A DNA stretch of 64,000 nucleotides from contig NC_089427.1 in assembly GCF_013426205.1 (NCBI RefSeq), forward strand, positions 186,001 to 250,000, in the 5' to 3' direction. The stretch comes from Metarhizium brunneum. Its lineage: Eukaryota > Ascomycota > Sordariomycetes > Hypocreales > Clavicipitaceae. The position numbers were made by a program, and so were the translations under genes. The notes beneath the pieces are model-generated. The model was not told the origin of the DNA. It ran no database searches and was given only the letters and a program-made list of their open reading frames with translations. This document shows, in pieces, positions 46,548 to 58,234 of this stretch (its first letter is position 1; each line of letters starts with the position of its first letter).

Positions 46548-49532
46548 TTAGGCACTCTTAGGCTTTTCGCCATCGTTGGCTTTGTCGTCCTGCATAGCCA
46601 CAGCCTCCTCATCGAGCTTTTTGATGTAAAGCTCCTTTGCGTGCTCCAGCATGGCCGTAATCAATTTTGCGTCGGTGCCCAAGTCCTTGAATCCTATCAC
46701 CTCCTTGTGCCGAGGTATATTCTTGATACGCTCCTCACTCAGGTCAAGAATCAAGCCAAGATAGGCCATGGATTCTTCGTCACGGCCATGAGGAGGGATA
46801 TTTGGGTGCGTACTCCATCGGACCTCCTTCTCACCGAGGAAATTTCCCGTCACACCACTTTGGGATTTCACCCACAGAACTTTTTGCTCATCGTAAATCT
46901 TGCCAAATTTGACAGCGAGAAGAAGCTGTAATTGCTGAACAGTGCTTGCGTCGTCGGACGGCCAGAGCTTGGAAAGCTTGTCTTCAGTAAGCTTACCCCT
47001 TAGTAATAGCGAAATTTGTAGCGCGTGGTGAAGTGAGTAGAAGTCAACATCGTCTTGTGATAGGTCGGGCGCTCGGGACTTGATAAACTCCCCAGGGCTC
47101 AGCGATAGTGGGTTGATATCTAGCATGCCCTTTGACTGACCGAGAACGTAGGCAATATCAAATAGTTTAGGCAAGGGCGGTGGGTTCTTCTTTAGATGCT
47201 CGCCGATTGCGTGTAGGCTGCCACGGGTTTGATCCTTGAGGTTTTCCTCATCTCCTAGTGGTTGACCATCAATTGCAGGCACCAAGGGCGTATATTGCCT
47301 AACCATGGACTCAGAGGTCATGTGCTCGATTAGCTCCTTGTTAAACTGCTCGGCGATGGGCTGAAGAGAGAGTTTTGTGTCACGCAGTACCAGTTGCGGT
47401 AGCTTGAGCAGAAACTCGCGTTGCCTGCGGACAATCATGGGCGAAATCTCTGCTGTAATCTGGTTGGCGACATCTAAAGCCCCGGCCTGAATTTTGGGCT
47501 TGTCCGCATTCTGAGCCTGTAAAGCAACCCGAGCACTGGTATTGGAAATGGCAATAAAGTCTGCGGCATCCGACACCACACCCAAATGGTCAGCAAAAAG
47601 AGTACCGTTCAACTTGTCCCGGAATACCCTGTTTTTAGACACCGAGTCGTCTGAGTAAAAGTATGTAAATACTCGATCATCAAGAAACCTGGCCCATCTC
47701 TTGTCGCGATTATCCTGTACATCCTCTGCTTTAGGTAAATCTTTTGGCTTGTATAATGACATGATACCCCTAAAGACCTGGATGACAAAGCTAAAGGGGG
47801 CAAGAGGAGTCAGCAATAAGATGTCAGCGTAGATACACATCATCTTATCGACAACATCGACTCCCTCCTGGGAGTCAGCCTCAGCCAATGCACTGAATCC
47901 GCAGCCAACAAAGGGGATGATGGCGGTCACAGCTGCGGCTCGTTGTAGGCCCGTTGTATGCGAAGTGAAGGCTTGAACCATTCCCGTCACCCAAAGGGCA
48001 ACACCAGCACCCTCACCAGCTAGCTTCAATCCGGAAAGTTTCAATTTTGGTGACTCTGCTGTGATGGGCTCGTAGCCTGATAGCCGCGTTCGTGCTTCTC
48101 CTGCCTTGACACCTAACTTTGCCGCTTTTTCACCCATCTTCTGAGAGCTGAAGAGGTCCAAGAAGACGTCATCTGAGGTCTTCCGGGTCAACTCTACTCC
48201 CTTAGCATCATCGATAGCTTTGGGTAGCTCCTCTCCGTTGGGATCGGTTGGCTTTACTTCCTCTTCAATTGGCTTTCCCGGCTCAGGCCTATCGTTTCCC
48301 GGCGCCGGTGCAGAGGTGTCAGAATTGCACAGGGATCCAGCTCTCTTGCGCAGATTTGTGCTGCAGACGCTGGCAAGAATTTCTCTTTCACTTTTATCCT
48401 CAAAGTCCCTGGCCCTGTCTTTGTGAGATTGGACTCGCCGCTGTATCTTCTGGCCCTCGGCTTCTCCCTGCGGGCCTTGGTCAAATTTATTCCAGGGCTC
48501 TAGTTCAAAGGGCTGTCTCTCCCACCCTTCGTTTTTCATAGTGCCCTGATTAATCCCACCGGGGGGGAATCCAGCGAGATCCGGTCGGACGCCAGCATGC
48601 GATAATGAATCAAACTTGTCGTTGTAATCAATGTTTTTCACAAAAACGCCTTCAGGTTCGTCTCCATTTGCAATCTTCTCGGCAAGACCTGGGTTCCGAA
48701 GGATGAGCTCGGTTCGGAAATAGCCCTTGATTTGCTCCGTTGGAATGCCCTCAAACGCTGAATATTCAACCTGGTCCAGGTAATCGCTCGGTATGAATTT
48801 TTCATTTGACACAAACTCCCCATTGGCGCCTTTATTCGCAAGACTCCCATGGGTGTCGACGACGTTAGGCGCATCTTGTATTTTCCATATAACGTTGAGG
48901 TCCAGGCCATCCCGGCCCTCGGGTTGAGTCAGTACTTTGCTCGGCTTTCCATTTTCCCAGTTGGCAGAAAACTCAATGCTCTTGTGGACACTTTTGGTCA
49001 TTGACATCCACCGTGTAGTATACTTGGTCTGACCGTTGACGTGCTCCCACAGACTGGTAGATTTGAACTCGTCAGAGCCACGGCCTGCTTCGGGGAATGG
49101 CTTCGGCTTCCCCGTTGTTGGGTCATAGTTTCTCGGCCAGAGGCCTTTGTTTTGCTTCATTAGTTCAGCTGGGTAGACAATTCCCTTGCCTGTACTGAAC
49201 CATTTCTCACCACGCAGCGAAAAGCCCTTTGTGTGTTCAAGTTTTGTCCATGCTTCGTCTAGTTTAAATGGTATTTCTTCATACTTAATCTTGAACTTTT
49301 GCAATTCGGCCGTGTTTTCTGATGCGCCATCTGGTAATCCATCATCGAGGGCACGGTCGTTCAACTGCCATGAAGTTTCAACATGCTTAGCTGAGTCCGA
49401 GCGAGGTATGCTCGGAACAATGCTGCGTTTGAATCTGCCCCGAGTTATTTCAGGTGACAGAGGCTGTTCTGCAGATATAAGCAAGAACAGGACAGCCGTC
49501 CATATAGTTATTGACAGCCAAATCTGCCTCAT
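46548..49532 (-). CDS. Large secreted enterotoxin-like protein with an ADP-ribosyltransferase-like N-terminal region
   Basis: Intronless, 994 residues from ATG 49532, chosen because it gives a signal peptide (MRQIWLSITIWTAVLFLLISA); the frame runs 96 codons further upstream. A Kex2-like site RFKR lies at 33-36. Residues about 105-275 resemble the ADP-ribosyltransferase fold of enterotoxin A-like fungal proteins: 'LWEHVNGQT', the strand 'WMSMTKSVHKS' (175-184) and 'EYSAFEGIPTEQIKGY' with the putative catalytic Glu256. The position two residues earlier is Gln254. The expected arginine strand before it (near 'EKWFSTGKG') is not apparent, so activity is doubtful. Residues 390-402 form a Cys-(11)-Cys loop enclosing RKR, like the nicked loop that joins A1 and A2 parts. 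From about 500 on, three hydrophobic segments (507-522, 532-550, 563-592) and a long helical region match the C-terminal module of such fungal proteins. The target is unknown. Confidence 0.75.
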   Translation of the reverse strand: MRQIWLSITIWTAVLFLLISAEQPLSPEITRGRFKRSIVPSIPRSDSAKHVETSWQLNDRALDDGLPDGASENTAELQKFKIKYEEIPFKLDEAWTKLEHTKGFSLRGEKWFSTGKGIVYPAELMKQNKGLWPRNYDPTTGKPKPFPEAGRGSDEFKSTSLWEHVNGQTKYTTRWMSMTKSVHKSIEFSANWENGKPSKVLTQPEGRDGLDLNVIWKIQDAPNVVDTHGSLANKGANGEFVSNEKFIPSDYLDQVEYSAFEGIPTEQIKGYFRTELILRNPGLAEKIANGDEPEGVFVKNIDYNDKFDSLSHAGVRPDLAGFPPGGINQGTMKNEGWERQPFELEPWNKFDQGPQGEAEGQKIQRRVQSHKDRARDFEDKSEREILASVCSTNLRKRAGSLCNSDTSAPAPGNDRPEPGKPIEEEVKPTDPNGEELPKAIDDAKGVELTRKTSDDVFLDLFSSQKMGEKAAKLGVKAGEARTRLSGYEPITAESPKLKLSGLKLAGEGAGVALWVTGMVQAFTSHTTGLQRAAAVTAIIPFVGCGFSALAEADSQEGVDVVDKMMCIYADILLLTPLAPFSFVIQVFRGIMSLYKPKDLPKAEDVQDNRDKRWARFLDDRVFTYFYSDDSVSKNRVFRDKLNGTLFADHLGVVSDAADFIAISNTSARVALQAQNADKPKIQAGALDVANQITAEISPMIVRRQREFLLKLPQLVLRDTKLSLQPIAEQFNKELIEHMTSESMVRQYTPLVPAIDGQPLGDEENLKDQTRGSLHAIGEHLKKNPPPLPKLFDIAYVLGQSKGMLDINPLSLSPGEFIKSRAPDLSQDDVDFYSLHHALQISLLLRGKLTEDKLSKLWPSDDASTVQQLQLLLAVKFGKIYDEQKVLWVKSQSGVTGNFLGEKEVRWSTHPNIPPHGRDEESMAYLGLILDLSEERIKNIPRHKEVIGFKDLGTDAKLITAMLEHAKELYIKKLDEEAVAMQDDKANDGEKPKSA

Positions 49533-51664
49533 TGTTGCAAAGGGATATTTGATTGTATGTCTAGAAAAGCGTAATGAGAGAAGGGACGGCGCTTTTCTGA
49601 GATTCAAATTGACTAATAGATGAGTTGATAAGGAACGGATGGGTTGGCAATGACATGAGTTGGATAAGGCGATCAGAAGGGCATTTATATTTCTACGCTT
49701 GTGAGCCGGCAAGTAAATTTCAGTATCTGTCATCACCATCAACGGAAAGCATTCTTCGGCACGTCGGTTTTCCCTGAAGCCAATCTGGTCCGTTCCGTTC
49801 GGCAGTTGCCTTTCATCCAAGCACAGCCGTACATGCGATTCAAGCCCTGAAGATTTAGGCAGGGATAATAAGACAAGGGGGGTTACAGTTCATTCAAGGT
49901 AGTTATTATTGTAAAAAGGGTGTAAGGGGGAAACAGTGCCTGGTAACCCGTGATGGTCTAGCGCGACTGGGCTGTGCCCAAGATAATCCTTAGTCGAAGA
50001 ATGGTCAATAACAATCGAACTCGCTCCGTTAATACTATACAGCCAAGGTCCACGGGCGTCTTTCATCACCAATGTAAGGCTCAAGCACAGATGATTAAGT
50101 TTTCTTGCACGGTCACTTATGGGTGAACTTGCAGGGGATAGATTTTGTACAGTAATAAACTAGCCATTTGACTAGTGCAATAGTATATCCTAGATTGAAA
50201 CACCGCATGAAGGGCGCCAGTATAGCTATTGATCGCCGTCATGCATGATCGCCGAGAGCATACGGCTTCTACTGTGGTACTCGGCCCGTCCAACATGTAT
50301 CAAGGCTTGGCCACACTGGTATGAAACAGAGCTAGCAAGAGGACTATTATGTACTAGTGACCAAGGGCAAAAGAAGAAGAGACAACAAAACAAGGTAGTG
50401 GAGTTCGGCACGTGGGAATGCTTGCTTATGGATAGGCCCGGATCAGGTGCCGGGGCGGAAGGCGAGAGAGCTGGTTCCAGTGACATCGCAGTTTCGGGCC
50501 GTTGGAGCATTAATGAGCGCTTCATTGTGCTATACGAATTGGGGCTTAGATATTTATGCTCACGATGATACATTTATGGCTCTTGGCAGCGTCGCCTCGG
50601 GTCAGATTGGACTCTCTATTGTTGGGGGTGCTTTGGAGAAACTCTAAAGCTCGTTCATTGCTGTTGAAAATTATTCGTAATACGTATATACAAAAAAGTT
50701 GTTAGACACAGTCGTCGCTGGGAGATTTTAACACATCACGGTTAGCATGGGTGGCCACAAGCTGTGGCCATGGCAGTAATCATCGGCCATTAATGCTCAA
50801 TGTTAACTCAGACATCGTTAGTAAGTTCCGACAAGGAGCAGATAGCACGCGAATCTACCGAGATGCTGGAACGCGTGTTCCGAGTCGCAGAGCTCGACAT
50901 GGGCCGGGAACAGAGTGACGTAATCGCCACAGCCAGACTGTGGCGGTACAAGGGCACGACTCAGATAGTGTGTAGCTTGGATACAACGAGTATCTATATA
51001 GAGATAGAGGGTTCTGAAGAACCATTAAAGCTCCGAGCCGCACTCTCCAGGTTCTCAGGTGGGGCCGATCTCCCTTGCACTCTTATGCCGCATGCGTTGT
51101 TATGCCGGCTTTGCCCCCCAGTTCTTGTGAAACTTTGCCAATATTTGCCCTGTCCGATCCTTATCCCAAACAGGCTGGGCTGAAACAAGCAAGCAGCTCT
51201 ACGATTGGTGACCGCAATATCGAAACTGTCCGAGTCGGCAGTTTGCTGCTGTCATTACTCAGATTATCTTTTTTTAGCTATATCCGGCGTTACGAGCCGC
51301 ATTCAATGTACGTAAACTAACCCACGTCGCCGAAATTGTAACGTAGCATAAGGGTAGTTGATAGTGCTTCGCATCAGGCGCCGCCTGTTTTGGGACGATT
51401 GCACGAATTGGTACTCTCTCTCTCGTTTCATCACTGTCTTCCAACGTTAAAAGCCATGTTGCAACGACAAGTTGACGTCTGCGAACCCTTGATCGATAGC
51501 ATTTGAATATAAAATTGCAATTGATTTGTACATTTCCTTAATTTACAGTGGATGAAATAGAACCGACGGAGCTTCAAGAGTAATTCCGACCGCAACGTCT
51601 GGCTGGCGTAAATACATAATTTAACGGGGAATTTCGGTGGAAATCTTCAAATAAACTGTAGGTG
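49533..51664. other. Intergenic region upstream of the enterotoxin-like gene
   Basis: No supported gene. A 127-codon plus-strand frame starts at ATG 50800 but resembles nothing and is overlapped by frames on the other strand. Confidence 0.45.
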
Positions 51665-52618
51665 TCACTTTGGCTGTGCATGCAAAATAATAAGTAGATC
51701 GGGCCCAAAACGTCGACCGTATAGAAACCGTGTTTTGTCATTGCTATCTAGCTGCATCGTGATCGCCCTTTTTTGGTGTTGAGGCGGCTTAGGTAAGCCG
51801 GCTCGGTACCCCTTTTCGGGTCCCACATCGGGAGCGGCGACCAATCCGGGCGCGTGCATCGGCGCTGATGTGGCCATTCCAACATAAACATCAAACATTG
51901 GATATTTGTGTGGCAAGACTTGAACTCTAAAGAGTGTCATCACCACCTGACGATATATAAAACATTCATGGGCCGGGATCTCGGAATAGCCCATCGTTTC
52001 AGCTATACAACTAACTGTCATCACGCCCGGCGAATTGGCCGACTCTACAGCTACTATTACGATCCCGGTTTCGGCGAGCGAGAATATAGAGCAGGCGGCC
52101 GTGCTGCTTGAGCTTGATCTTCGGCGTACATCTGCGAGACCGACGAATTTCCATAGGCATCGGCTGGTCTCAGCGGAAAATACGCGCCACCGGGACAAGT
52201 CTCGTTGCCATTTAGTTACCCCGTCATAGCCCGTGTTAGGTAGGGATCTTTGAGGCCTCTGGAGAATTCTCCCTGGTGTAGTAGAGCATGTTAGGCAAGC
52301 ATTTTTATCGAGGGGGTCCATGGCAGCATCTTTCCTTATAGCATCAGGATGCTCAACGTAGTTCTCCCCGCCAGCATGGTTGTACCTGAGGTGACAAAGA
52401 CATTTGATGCTGTCATGATATGCTACTTGGATAGGAAACTTGGCAAGCTGGACTCTGCAAACTCCTTGAGTTTCCTGTGCAACCTTTCTGCTAGGCCCAA
52501 GGTGAAGTCTATCCCAGGAAGAGACATGACTCCGACCCGAAATGGAATTCATTGTCTTTCGGGATGCGTATTTCTTGCTGCACGTGTGAGTCCTCGGCTC
52601 AAAACGGCCTGTGTGCAT
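51665..52618 (-). CDS. Uncharacterised open frame, doubtful
   Basis: An ATG-started frame of 317 codons with no recognised motif, no signal peptide and no obvious domain. Composition is rather even, and short alternative frames lie on the opposite strand (52035-52229). Only its length speaks for it. It may be a chance frame or a lineage-specific gene. Confidence 0.2.
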   Translation of the reverse strand: MHTGRFEPRTHTCSKKYASRKTMNSISGRSHVSSWDRLHLGPSRKVAQETQGVCRVQLAKFPIQVAYHDSIKCLCHLRYNHAGGENYVEHPDAIRKDAAMDPLDKNACLTCSTTPGRILQRPQRSLPNTGYDGVTKWQRDLSRWRVFSAETSRCLWKFVGLADVRRRSSSSSTAACSIFSLAETGIVIVAVESANSPGVMTVSCIAETMGYSEIPAHECFIYRQVVMTLFRVQVLPHKYPMFDVYVGMATSAPMHAPGLVAAPDVGPEKGYRAGLPKPPQHQKRAITMQLDSNDKTRFLYGRRFGPDLLIILHAQPK

Positions 52619-54569
52619 TTACCTGTTGCAGCGTTTGTTAAAATTGGTGTGGCGAGATTCAAACAGTCTTGACCAGTAGAAGCTACGATTGAAACAGAGG
52701 TTACTACTATCACCATAAGTTTTTATGACATTGGTCATGTGACTGTAATCTTCCCATTGATCTTCTCAGCTCTTGCAGGATACGTGTTCAGAAGATAATG
52801 TGAACACAGAGGAAGCTGAGTACAAGATTAGACATGAAGGCAGCACGCAAAACATAATTGAGAACGCGCAATCTTTCAAATCTGTGCAACCAGGCTCTAA
52901 TTCTTGTTGATCCATTTCGGGCTGCACCAATGAGTTTCTAGAATTCTGGAGAATGAATGAGCACGTCACGCCTTGAGAATAAAAGTTAATGGCATGAGCG
53001 ATGAACTTGTTTTGGTTGCCATCCATGATGCCACCTGGATAGAAGAGGTACTCCTTGCTATCCGGCTAGAGTGTCTTGTTTTGCGAAATCATGATGTTGT
53101 GGCTTTAGTTCGTGCAGCGGGCTAACCCTGGTCGCAAATATTAGCCAACCTCGACTAGTTCCGGTGACGGTGAGCGTGCAGCTAGTATTGTAGGCCCTTT
53201 CGGTGAAACTAGTAGATGTTTCACGACTTCCCTGTCTACGGCAGGCTTGTACGGATGATCCACGCTTGTCACTGCCGACCAATGTGATCCATAGCCTGCG
53301 CTTGACTTGGTGCTAGCCACCAATGACGGAACTATTATAATCGCGTCATCATCTATTAGCTACTCGCTCATGTGGTTCAAATCTATGGCTCTGAAATGGC
53401 GGAGCGTCTGACGCGCAACGCGCAACGCGATCTTCTGTTCGGCGGCTACAACAGCAAGCGTTACAGATCCCTACTCGCCCCCTGAGTCCTTCCTTGTCCC
53501 TCGGCCCCCGAGTCAATTGAAGAAAGCAATAATTTTAAATCGAGAGAAACAGAGTATGAATAAACTTCATTCTGAATAGCTCAGGCAGGTATACACGGCA
53601 GTAGAGAACGAAACGATATCTATTGCATGACATAGCACGTTATCCACTGGGCCAGCTGCAGTAGTGGCACGGCGTGGACATGTAACGAAGTCTAGATTTC
53701 GTCGAGCAGCAGCGTGACGACATTTAACTCCCTTTCGGGCCTCGTGTAGCCGTAATAGCCTTGCCTACGCGTTGTTCCACCCCTGACCGGACCAGAACCA
53801 AGACTGAATTGACGGAACTTTCGGCTACTGATTGCTTTTTTTTCTGGTTGGGATTGTGTCATCAATGTTGGAAAAAACACCGGCACACTTTGTCTAGCCG
53901 GAATAACACGTTGTCTCTCGGCAACAGTCATTGTAGCGGGCTCAGGAGATGGCACTGGAAGTTTTATTAGCATGTACGGTTAGGCTTAAGTTAGTCTTGC
54001 CATCGAAAATAGCGCATAGCAAGCTCAAATTGTTGAAAATGATGGAAAGGACTGTAATGTGCATTGGTAAGGGTGTGTCGTATACCGCAACTCGTTCGAG
54101 ATTCTCCATCTGTCACGCAGGCTTATTCCAAGTGAGTCTGGACTACAACATTAGACTGTTGATGAAACTTTAAGCAAGGTCTTAGTTGTACTCTGCAGAC
54201 ACAATCACCCCGAACGAAGCTTTACAGCCACGCCTACCCTAATTGGGAACATTTGAAGTCGTCATCCTCACCACAAACTCGTTTGTTCTTGGTGTCCAGG
54301 TGTGATTGGAGCCCCCAGGCTTTTACTATAAAGTGCTGTTCAACCTCCCACACCTTCCTCCTCACTTCTTTTCCACAGGCACACCATATCCCACGGTGAA
54401 AAAACAGTAGCTCTACTGCAACTCGGCTTACCTTTTCCTTTGCCACGCCGCCGTTGCTAGTTGCTAGTCACCACGTATGCAGATTCCATCAGTGCGTGAT
54501 ATCGTCTCTACCTCCACACCGCCGCTCAGATTATACTAGTCTCGCATCAGTCCCAGCAGGCAACTAATC
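52619..54569. other. Intergenic region upstream of the 351-residue gene
   Basis: No gene recognised. A 93-codon minus-strand frame at 53692-53973 ends 'GYYGYTRPERELNVVTLLLDEI', which looks protein-like but could not be assigned. Confidence 0.4.
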
Positions 54570-55772
54570 ATGGCGTTTGTTTGGTCCGTTGTCGGTATGG
54601 GGAGCCTGGTTTCCATGATGGTGGGCGGGGGGTTCTCCATCGGCGCCGCCCTCATGGGCGCCATCTCCTTGACGGTGCCCAGGCCCTTAATATTCGATCC
54701 GACTAACATCATCTACAGCTTCAAGCTGGGCCTGGATGGTGCCGGGGCAAACGAAGGATATGACCTTCTGCGGGGTGCCGGAGGACGCGCCCCCAAAATA
54801 GTGGTTTTCGACAATCATGGCACGCAGATAGGCCAGACCAAGAAGCAGGCTAAATGTGGCGACGGAGAAGATCACTGCGTGGAAGTGGTCAAAAAAATCA
54901 AGAAGCAGCCCGCCTACGCGATGCTCCTCGGTCAGGACAATCCCATTTGCCTCGCTGCTGCCAGTGTCACATACCCCAGCGGAGACAGGTATGCATGGGT
55001 TGGAAACTGGGCACACACTTGCAACAAGGCATGGTACGATACAAACTTCTCCTCCGCGTCCGTATGTCAGTACTAATAGAAATAGGTACTTTTCCGACAT
55101 TGACGCTCACCACACCAACGGTTCTGTCAAGCTTCTTTGCGCATGGTTGGGCTTTGATGGCTACAAGAACAATTACTCGACCGGCATTCGAATCCATTTC
55201 CCCGAGTTTGCTAAGGGGTTTGCCGGTAATGGAAACAATGCGACCTAGTATGTTTATCAAGTCTTTCTAACGGCATTCCATCTCGTCTTGCTTTCTTGTA
55301 ACCCCCCCAAATAAACATCAACTAAGACGGCGTGTTCTTTAGTTACTGCCAGCACAACAACACCGCCCTTGCCTTTTTCAACAACCGCGGCCCCAAGTAC
55401 TTCAACGGCGACAATGAGCAGGAGCACAGGGTCAATGAAAAGGACAAGAAGGAGCAGGACAAGAAGAACAAGGGCAAGAGATCTGCCGACATGAAGACTC
55501 AATCCGTCCGGTCTTACCGTGCTGCCCACTCGGCCAAGGTTTTGTGCGACAGCTCTAGTTCCGCGGGCCCAAGTCTTGTTTCTGTCCATGAGCGATCCTT
55601 CTGCCACATGCCCGACAAGGTTCTTTACCACTTTTGCGAGGATGTCTCTGTTGGTTCCTGCTGGGACCACAAGGCGCATGCCTTTGGTGCCAAAGGTCCT
55701 CGCGCGATGCAGGCTCGGGCTGCCTTGCCCGACGTCGAGTTCGATAAGCCAACTGTCTGGGGGGGAAATTAG
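54570..55772 (+). CDS. Conserved fungal protein with hydrophobic glycine-rich N-terminus, unknown function
   Basis: Three exons: 54570-55033, 55086-55247 and 55343-55772, each frame-consistent, with a clear TACTAAT-type branch site before the first acceptor; 351 residues. The N-terminus is a long hydrophobic Gly-rich segment (MAFVWSVVGMGSLVSMMVGGGFSIGAALMG), a signal anchor or signal peptide. Then come 'DPTNIIYSFKLGLDGAG', 'KCGDGEDHC', 'DNPICLAAASVTYPSGDRYAWVGNWAHTC', 'GSVKLLCAWLGFDGYKNNYSTGIRIHFPEF', a Lys-rich linker with KR, and a C-terminal part with several cysteines (CHMPDKVLYHFCED, GSCWDHKAHAFG). Similar proteins are widespread in Sordariomycetes, but no function is known to me. It is probably secreted or facing the lumen. 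Confidence 0.8.
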
Positions 55773-58089
55773 GCGTCTGGCGCTTTGTTTATGGTGGCGG
55801 CGGTCTCTGTTTCCTCTTGTTTCTCGAGAATATACCCAACAGATTTTGTGTCTTTTTTTTTTGTTTTGTTATTCCGTTTTGCTTTTTGTTATTGCGTGTG
55901 GATTTTGTGTTTCGCGTCAAGGTCTTTGTGGACCATGACAGCGCCATAGTCAAATAATAGTTTAGTCTAGTCTAGTCTCTTTTCTTTTTTTTTTCTTTTT
56001 TTTCTTTTTTTTCTTTTTTTTCTTTTTTTTTAATAATTAATTCTACTTGCATGGCACCTTTTCCTATTCAAGGCGGAGTGATGCTCATTTCGACAATGAG
56101 CACATGGGCGGCATTGATGGTGACGGTACACCACCAGGCCGCTCGGCGCTATATACAGCACGACTAACCAGATAAACCCAAAGACTCGACATCGATAACC
56201 TTGAGTGAAATTCTAGCCCTCTCCATAACCCTAAGGCTCTGGTGCTAGTCCATTGAACTCCAACACAGAGGGCCCATTGTCGCGCGGATCCATCGAAAGC
56301 GTCCATGATGTGGTCATCGCGCCCATCATTCTGCGCGATATTCTACCAATCAAGCAGATGATGACGCATGTTTGCAACTTGCTGACCCCTGAAGCTTGTC
56401 TCTTGCATTCTATGACCTGAGGTCGAGACCATTTAGCGCCCAATTAGCACCAATGTCAGCACTCTCTTTAGCCAGGGTTACATCATACAAATGGAACTCA
56501 TAATTGCCCAAACAGCGGGATTAGTTAGGGCAACTTGGGAAAAGCGAAAGTAATCATTTGATCATACTCGCGGTTACCCAGATCCTACTCTGCTGCGACA
56601 AGGGCCTGCGTTTAGGGGCATAGAACAGTGTTCATATTCAGCGAATGCTTTGCTTTAATATCAAAGGTCCCTAGTTTTCCTTGAGGCCCTAATAGCAGAA
56701 AACCTTTTATTTATATTAAGAAGCGGTAAGGGACCTTGCCCTAGGTCGCATGATTAGAGCCCTTGTGTAATTATCGTCGGGTTTAAGGTTCGGCCCGTGC
56801 CTTCATGGCAACGTGTCATCTGTGTAACATCTGCAGAATAACGAAGTCAAGATTTCTAAAGTCTGCGATATTCGGCTTCTGATTGAATGGAATAGCAGTG
56901 TAATTGACAAGGCCGAAGAATTTACAAAAGAAAGCCTTGGTATCGACACAGTCGTCTCCCTCCTGAACGATGTGGGTGATTTGATCTAGACGTCAAGTGC
57001 GGAACACACCTGCGGCACATGGCACTATACAGTAATAAACTTGCTGCCTGGAGGGTGTAGAAGGACTTGTTTCTAACCGCTACCTCTTTTATTTTTACCG
57101 TGCCAGTCGCTGATCCTCTGTTGAATCTCGCTCTCCTCCACAGCTAAAGAAAAGAAGTTGGGCTACGGGTGAGCTGATACAAGATCTAGCATTGTATCAA
57201 GCACGGTATCTGATTCCATGTTGTTTAAAATATCCACCTATAAATGTTGGATTCAGTGAGACCTGGAAAGGGTCCGGGAACACAATCTTGATACTACTGA
57301 AGTACATGGCGCAGACGTCAACTGGTTGACGAAAGACTCTAGATGTCGGCCAATAGTCCGAGAGCCGCACTCCGGCCACCCCTGAGCAAGTGGCTTCAAG
57401 CTTTGACGCAACAATCATATTCCAGAATCATCGGGCAGCAACTTTGAGCAGCACCTCTTAGCATGGCATTTATCGACATGCTTCATCTAATCCTTACTGA
57501 AGCGCCGCGATTGGAGCATCTCCGGCATTCTTCCAGCTCCCCTTTGAACCATCGAGGGCTTCCCTAGCCTCTAGAGCCACCTCCTGTTGGGCTATTCAGT
57601 ACTGCTCTCAATCCAACAGCTTCAGTCTTGCCTACAGATACCATGGTACGCTGGTATGCTGTCCTAGTGTAGTAAAGACTGCCAACGTTGGGTTCGACAC
57701 AGCTCTGGTTTCGACTTTGCCGTATTCGAGCAACCGCTGGGAAGACAAAAGACGATTACAGCAATCTTTCCCCTTTTAAAAGTTTCCCATCAATTATAGG
57801 CCAGATTATCGGCATGGCGTGCTGATTACTTCGGTTGCCAGTGCGTGGCTTGACTAATGACTTCTTCTCCGAATGGAGTCTGTCATCTCGCCTTGTTTTA
57901 AAGGTATGCAAGGACGACTGGGATGAGGAATATGGAATGAGAAGTCAACACAGCATCAGATTAGATATCTTCAAGGGGTTATAGTCCCCACGTGCTGCGG
58001 TGAGTGCTATCATGATGGAGTTGCGAGGCTGTGGCTCTCAGATGTCAGTCGCGAAGGCAGGGCAAGTCCTGCAGGAGCTACACCAGAGG
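55773..58089. other. Gene-poor region
   Basis: About 2.3 kb after the 351-residue gene. Apart from the T-rich repeat no structure was seen, and short frames resemble nothing. Confidence 0.5.
55978..56031. repeat. Polypyrimidine repeat, C followed by T-runs
   Basis: A run of T-tracts of six to nine bases, each separated by a single C, directly preceded by three copies of TAGTC. It is a low-complexity tract 200 bases after the stop codon of the 351-residue gene. Confidence 0.85.
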
Positions 58090-58234
58090 TGAATGTATTC
58101 CAATGGTGCCCATACCTTTGACTGATATCGCCGGGTCTGGCGTATTGCCAAACGATATACGGCCAGAAAATTTTCGCCTCGTTGGCAAGAGGGTCATGGT
58201 TGTGGATTTTGAGATGGTACGCCAATTCAACGCT
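58090..58234 (+). pseudogene. Protein-kinase-like gene fragment
   Basis: A short frame reads 'LTDIAGSGVLPNDIRPENFRLVGKRVMVVDFE', which matches the catalytic loop and metal-binding region of small fungal kinase-like proteins (usually 'HGVLHxDIRPENF...DFE'). The His before the catalytic Asp region is Pro here, and no other kinase motifs are seen in the neighbourhood. It is a relic. Confidence 0.5.

Noticed and set aside
50800..51183. A 127-codon ATG-started frame
   Set aside because: No motif, no homologue recognised, and overlapping frames on the other strand.
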